Assembly: GCF_020991365.1 (NCBI RefSeq)
Contig: NZ_JAJLRA010000030.1
Span: 1 to 64,000 of the forward strand
Source of the DNA: Streptacidiphilus sp. ASG 303
Lineage (GTDB): Bacteria; Actinomycetota; Actinomycetes; Streptomycetales; Streptomycetaceae
DNA: 64,000 nt
Direction: 5' to 3'
The position numbers and the translations under genes were made by a program. The notes beneath the pieces are model-generated. The model was not told the origin of the DNA and searched no databases. It saw only the letters and a program-made list of their open reading frames with translations. The first letter of the stretch is position 1; every line of letters starts with the position of its first letter. Positions 61,118 to 64,000 of the stretch are shown one piece after another.

Positions 61118-61734
61118 TCAGGGGCCGGTGACCGCCTCCGTGATCACGAAGCCCTTGGCCGCCCCCTCCGGGACGGCTGCGTCCGTGCCGTAGGCCACCC
61201 GGATCCCGGTGGTGCAGACGGCTTCCCCGGGAACCGGGCTGCTGAGCACCGTCACCGGACCGCGACCGTCGTGGCCGTCGACGATGACGTACACCGGGAT
61301 GCCGGCGCGTGCGTACGCCCGCCGCTTGCGGACCAGGTCGCGGGTGCGGTCGTCGTGGCCGGGGGAGACGACCTCGGCGACCAGGGCGACGCCGCAGGCA
61401 TCGACGCCCAGGCCGTCGGGACCGGGAATCTCCTCCAGGTCCTCCGGCGCGACGAGCACGTCGGGGATGAACACCTTGTGGCCGTGGAGGACGTTCACGT
61501 CCTGGAGGCGGCGTGGCCGCTGCCCGCCAGATGCACGTCGAGGGCTCTGCGGAGCCGGTTCGCGAGGACGGAGTGGCGACGGCGGCCGGTCGGGGACACC
61601 TCGATGAACCCTTCGACGATCTCGGCCCGGTAGCCCTCGGGGAGCTCCATGGCCTGCCATGCCCACCACAGGACCTCGTCCAGCCCCGGCATGTCGTGCG
61701 CGTCCCGATCCCCCTCGTGGGCGAGCGCGGTCAT
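61118..61734 (-). pseudogene. Uma2-family endonuclease, frameshifted
   Basis: The 5' part (ATG 61734 behind GGAGGAGG) encodes the Uma2 N-terminus: DMPGLDEVLWWAWQAMELPEGYRAEIVEGFIEVSPTG (fragments DEVLWWAWQ, EGYRAEIVEGFIEVSPTG) and HSVLANRLRRAL. At about 61500-61515 the frame shifts by one base; the continuation LQDVNVLHG, VFIPDVLVAPEDL and VAEVVSPGHDDRTRDLVRKRRAYARAGIPVYVIVD (fragments VAEVVSPGHDD, AYARAGIPVYVIVD) is in the other frame. Both halves are otherwise intact, including the PD-(D/E)xK-like PDV and AEVVSP...K motifs. So it is either a recent pseudogene or a sequencing error. These genes are common and often redundant in Streptomyces. Confidence 0.85.
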
Positions 61735-61838
61735 CGGCAGCACCTCCTCCACCAGTGTGGGCGCGGGCGTCGCCGAGGCACAAGCGACACCTCACGCCAG
61801 GAACGAGATCCCTCCTCGCGCAGGTGAAGGCCGCTCGA

Positions 61839-62423
61839 TCACCCGGACGAGCGGCCCGCGCCCGCGCCCGCCGCGCCCCGCCGCCGGTACGCCCGCATCT
61901 TGGCGCGGCTGCCGCAGACGGCCATGCTGCACCAGCGGCTGCGGCCGGCCGGGCTGCGGTCGTAGTACACCCAGCGGCAGCTGTCCATCGCGCACGCCTT
62001 GAGCCGCGGCCAGCTCCCGTCCGCGACCGCCGCCGCGACGCCCGCCGCGAGGTGCGCCACCACCGCGTCCGCGCCGGCCAGGCCGTCGGCGGGGCGCAGC
62101 CGGGCGCCGCCCGCGGTGTCGACCGCCAGCACCAGCGGACCCCGGGCCAGCAGGCGCTCCAGGACGGCGGCGGCCGCGTCCGGCAGGTCGGTCCCGGCGT
62201 GGGCCTCGCAGACGGCGCGCAGCGCCTCGCGCAGTGCGACGACGGCGGCCCGGTCGGCCTCGCCGCACCGCAGGCCGGGCAGGCCGTGCTCCCGTGCCCA
62301 GGCCTCCAGCCCGGCGGCGGTGCGCAGCGCGTCCTCGCCGGACTCGAGGTCGACGGTGTTGGCCAGCGCCTGCAGGTCCCGCAGCGGTCCGGGGGCGGGG
62401 GCGCGGTCGCCGGGCTCGGTCAC
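61839..62423 (-). CDS. ABATE/CGNR zinc-finger transcription regulator
   Basis: 194 residues. The N-terminal part is the stress-response (ABATE) domain with DLQALANTVDLESGEDAL, and the C-terminus is the zinc-finger DNA-binding domain: RLKACAMDSCRWVYYDRSPAGRSRWCSMAVCGSRAKMRAYRRR (fragments CAMDSCRWVYYD, RWCSMAVCGSRAK). The four Cys and CGSR/N signature are intact (CGSR instead of CGNR). GTG at 62423. It is divergent from the VOC-protein gene, with repeated palindromic sites between, suggesting autoregulation and control of the VOC gene. Confidence 0.9.
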   Translation of the reverse strand: MTEPGDRAPAPGPLRDLQALANTVDLESGEDALRTAAGLEAWAREHGLPGLRCGEADRAAVVALREALRAVCEAHAGTDLPDAAAAVLERLLARGPLVLAVDTAGGARLRPADGLAGADAVVAHLAAGVAAAVADGSWPRLKACAMDSCRWVYYDRSPAGRSRWCSMAVCGSRAKMRAYRRRGAAGAGAGRSSG

Positions 62424-62431
62424 CCTTGCGA

Positions 62432-62492
62432 GGTTACCCGTGCTCCGCCATCATGCAGTAACCGTTACCGGCACGACTCCGCAAGCGGTAAC
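62432..62492. promoter_or_regulatory. Candidate operators between CGNR regulator and VOC gene
   Basis: GGTTAC (62432-62437), the palindrome GTAAC-C-GTTAC (62458-62468) and GGTAAC (62487-62492) share a GGTTAC/GTAACC core at about 25-bp intervals, a likely set of binding sites. Confidence 0.5.
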
Positions 62493-62511
62493 ACCGACGA
62501 GGGAGCCCACC

Positions 62512-62892
62512 GTGAGCCCGTCCGTGAACCTGCAGGCCTTCGCCCTGGACTGCGAGGACGCCGTCGCCCTGGCCGAGTTCTACGCCGCCCTGCTCGGGGC
62601 GGAGGCCGACACCGAGGACCCGGAGTGGACGGAGGTCGCCGTCGACGGCGGCGTCCGCCTCGCCTTCCAGAAGGTCGCCGAGCACCGGGCGCCGCGCTGG
62701 CCCGACCCGGTGCACCCGCAGCAGGCCCACCTCGACTTCGGCGTGCCCGACCTGGAGGCGGCGGAGAAGCACGCCCTCGCCCTCGGCGCGTCCTTCGTCG
62801 AGGACCACGTCCGGCCCGACGGCACCGGGTGGCGCGTCTACACCGACCCGGCCGGGCACCCCTTCTGCCTCTGCGTCTCCGGACGGGGCTGA
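62512..62892 (+). CDS. VOC-superfamily (glyoxalase-fold) protein
   Basis: 126 residues forming two beta-alpha-beta-beta-beta VOC modules: VNLQAFALDCEDAVALAEFYAALLG, then AHLDFGVPDLEAAEKHALALGASFV and VYTDPAGHPFCLC. Several His/Glu positions (QAHLDFGV, HPFCL) could bind a metal, as in glyoxalase/dioxygenase-fold small enzymes and resistance proteins. GTG at 62512 behind GAGGGAG. Divergent from a CGNR regulator, suggesting a small-molecule response; the substrate is unknown. Confidence 0.9.
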   Translation: MSPSVNLQAFALDCEDAVALAEFYAALLGAEADTEDPEWTEVAVDGGVRLAFQKVAEHRAPRWPDPVHPQQAHLDFGVPDLEAAEKHALALGASFVEDHVRPDGTGWRVYTDPAGHPFCLCVSGRG

Positions 62893-62991
62893 CCGGGCGG
62901 GGCCGACCGGCCCGACGCCGGGGCCCCGGTCGCGCCGCAGCAGCGGCGGTGCGGCCGGGGTCGGAGCCGGGCGGCCGCCGTGCGTGAGGGG

Positions 62992-63288
62992 TCAGCCCTC
63001 CGCGGTCCCCGCGGCCCCCGTGGTCCCTGCAGCCCCCGCCGCCTCTCCGGCGCGGGAGCGGCGGATGGCGGTGCGGCGGGCGCGGCAGTACCAGATGCCG
63101 ATGAGGCCGAGCCCGGCACCGGCGAGGCAGATCCACGGCCAGCTGCCGTGCCCGGCGTCGGAGAGCCGGTCCCGGAAGGGCAGCAGCACCAGGAAGCCGG
63201 CGAACCAGAGCACGGTGCCGCCCGTGACGATCGCCACGTCGTTCGCCTCCAGCGGCTCGGGGGCGGGGCGCAGTGCGGTCCTGTCCAT
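62992..63288 (-). CDS. DUF2530 small membrane protein
   Basis: 98 residues with two membrane helices (about 21-40 and 51-68) separated by RDRLSDAGHGSWPWICLAG (fragment GHGSWPWICL), then a basic segment and an Ala/Gly/Thr tail. The pattern PLEANDVAIVTGGTVLWFAGF is diagnostic for DUF2530. ATG at 63288. Function unknown; widespread in actinobacteria. Confidence 0.85.
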   Translation of the reverse strand: MDRTALRPAPEPLEANDVAIVTGGTVLWFAGFLVLLPFRDRLSDAGHGSWPWICLAGAGLGLIGIWYCRARRTAIRRSRAGEAAGAAGTTGAAGTAEG

Positions 63289-63583
63289 GGGTCGCCCTCT
63301 CCGGTGCGGCTGGCGGGTGGTGGCGGTGCGGGTGCGGCCGTCGGGGGCGACGGCGGCGGCACCAAGCGTACGGGCCGGGGCCTCCGCCGGCGGAGGCGGC
63401 CCTGACCGCCCCTGTTCCTTCTACGCGCGAAGATGGCGTACGACCGACAGGTGACCGCATACTGAAGTGCCCGGTCGTCCCCGGCGTGTCGTCTTGACGC
63501 GCATCCCCGGCCGGGCCGCCGCCGGGCCACCGTCGCCCCGGGCCGGCAGTGTCGCTCCCCTCTCCCCCCACGAGGACGCCCGC

Positions 63584-64000
63584 ATGCCCACGCTGGCCAC
63601 GTCGACGGCCAAGTCGCCCGAATCCGCTCCGCAGCCGAGCAACGCCCTCGACCGCTACTTCCGGATCACGGAGCGCGGCTCGTCCCTCGCCCGCGAGATC
63701 CGCGGCGGTGTCGCCACGTTCTTCACGATGGCCTACATCATCGTGCTGAACCCGATCATCCTCTCCTCCGGCGTGGACAAGTACGGCCACCACCTCTCCG
63801 CGGGCCAGCTGGCCACCGCGACGGTGCTGACCGCCGCCCTCACCACGCTCCTCATGGGCGTCATCGGCAACGTGCCGATCGCGCTCGCCGCCGGCCTCGG
63901 CGTCAACACCGTGGTCGCCCTGCAGCTCGCCCCCCGGATGAGCTGGCCCGACGCGATGGGCATGGTCGTCCTCGCCGGCATCGCCATCATGCTGCTGGTC
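63584..64000 (+). CDS. NCS2-family purine/xanthine permease, truncated by window end
   Basis: The first 139 residues of an AzgA/NCS2-type permease: a charged start (NALDRYFRITERGSSLAREIRGG, quoted as ALDRYFRITERGS), the family motif FFTMAYIIVLNPIIL and helices AGQLATATVLTAALTTLLMG, NVPIALAAGLGVNT (typical core segment). Nucleobase uptake is the expected role. ATG at 63584. A candidate TTGACG -35 element is near 63494-63499. The gene continues past base 64000. Confidence 0.9.
   Translation, partial: MPTLATSTAKSPESAPQPSNALDRYFRITERGSSLAREIRGGVATFFTMAYIIVLNPIILSSGVDKYGHHLSAGQLATATVLTAALTTLLMGVIGNVPIALAAGLGVNTVVALQLAPRMSWPDAMGMVVLAGIAIMLLV

Overview
This is a very GC-rich actinobacterial chromosome segment, almost certainly from Streptomyces or a close relative. 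The signs are third-position G/C bias in every gene, frequent GTG starts, long G/C hairpin terminators without U-runs, an EshA-type nanocompartment shell gene, a CdgB-like diguanylate cyclase, the sugar-ABC ATPase msiK, a stand-alone groEL2 under CIRCE control, and futalosine-pathway menaquinone genes. From memory, the order msiK ... cdgB ... nagA-nagK ... otsB/otsA ... threonine-synthase-like gene - groEL2 ... mqnD-mqnB matches the S. coelicolor SCO4240-SCO433x neighbourhood. I had no alignment tool, so functions rest on visible motifs and family knowledge.

Region 1 (1-15 kb) is the most variable part. It holds a sugar nucleotidyltransferase, msiK with a promoter and a DasR-type operator, tRNA-Thr(TGT), a small secreted protein, an N-terminally short esterase, a double GNAT protein, a NodB deacetylase/GT2 synthase fusion with a Pro/Gln/Tyr-rich tail and a small membrane partner, an ECF sigma factor with an overlapping membrane partner, and the shell-protein gene eshA followed by a polyprenyl diphosphate synthase (a predicted family 2B encapsulin locus).

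Region 2 (15-28.4 kb) holds TerD, ArfB, a flavin reductase, cdgB, a membrane-anchored carbohydrate-binding-like protein, nagK-nagA (four-base overlap) behind two DasR-like operators, a cupin, a DUF3263 protein, and the sugar-phosphate genes otsB (convergent) with gpgS-otsA.

Region 3 (28.4-35 kb) carries a SAM-I riboswitch in front of a threonine-synthase-like gene that overlaps a ThiS/MoaD-like sulfur carrier gene. This is best read as a MetM/MetO homocysteine-forming unit. It is followed by a cold-shock gene, groEL2 under a doubled CIRCE element, and an aldehyde dehydrogenase.

Region 4 (35-52 kb) has small conserved proteins, a hydrolase/MarR pair sharing three operators spaced exactly 31 bp apart, an HD hydrolase, CutC, HelD, a VanZ-like protein, a DUF4232 lipoprotein, bacterial XPB with a large WYL-like partner, a methyltransferase, an HAD hydrolase and a cold-shock protein with an extra C-terminal domain.

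Region 5 (52-64 kb) contains mqnD-mqnB with two downstream membrane or secreted genes, a DUF3027 protein, a 1134-residue GHKL/sacsin-like ATPase, a frameshifted Uma2 gene, a divergent CGNR regulator/VOC pair with candidate operators, a DUF2530 protein, and the start of an NCS2 permease cut by the window edge.

I found no insertion sequence, prophage, CRISPR array or rRNA gene.
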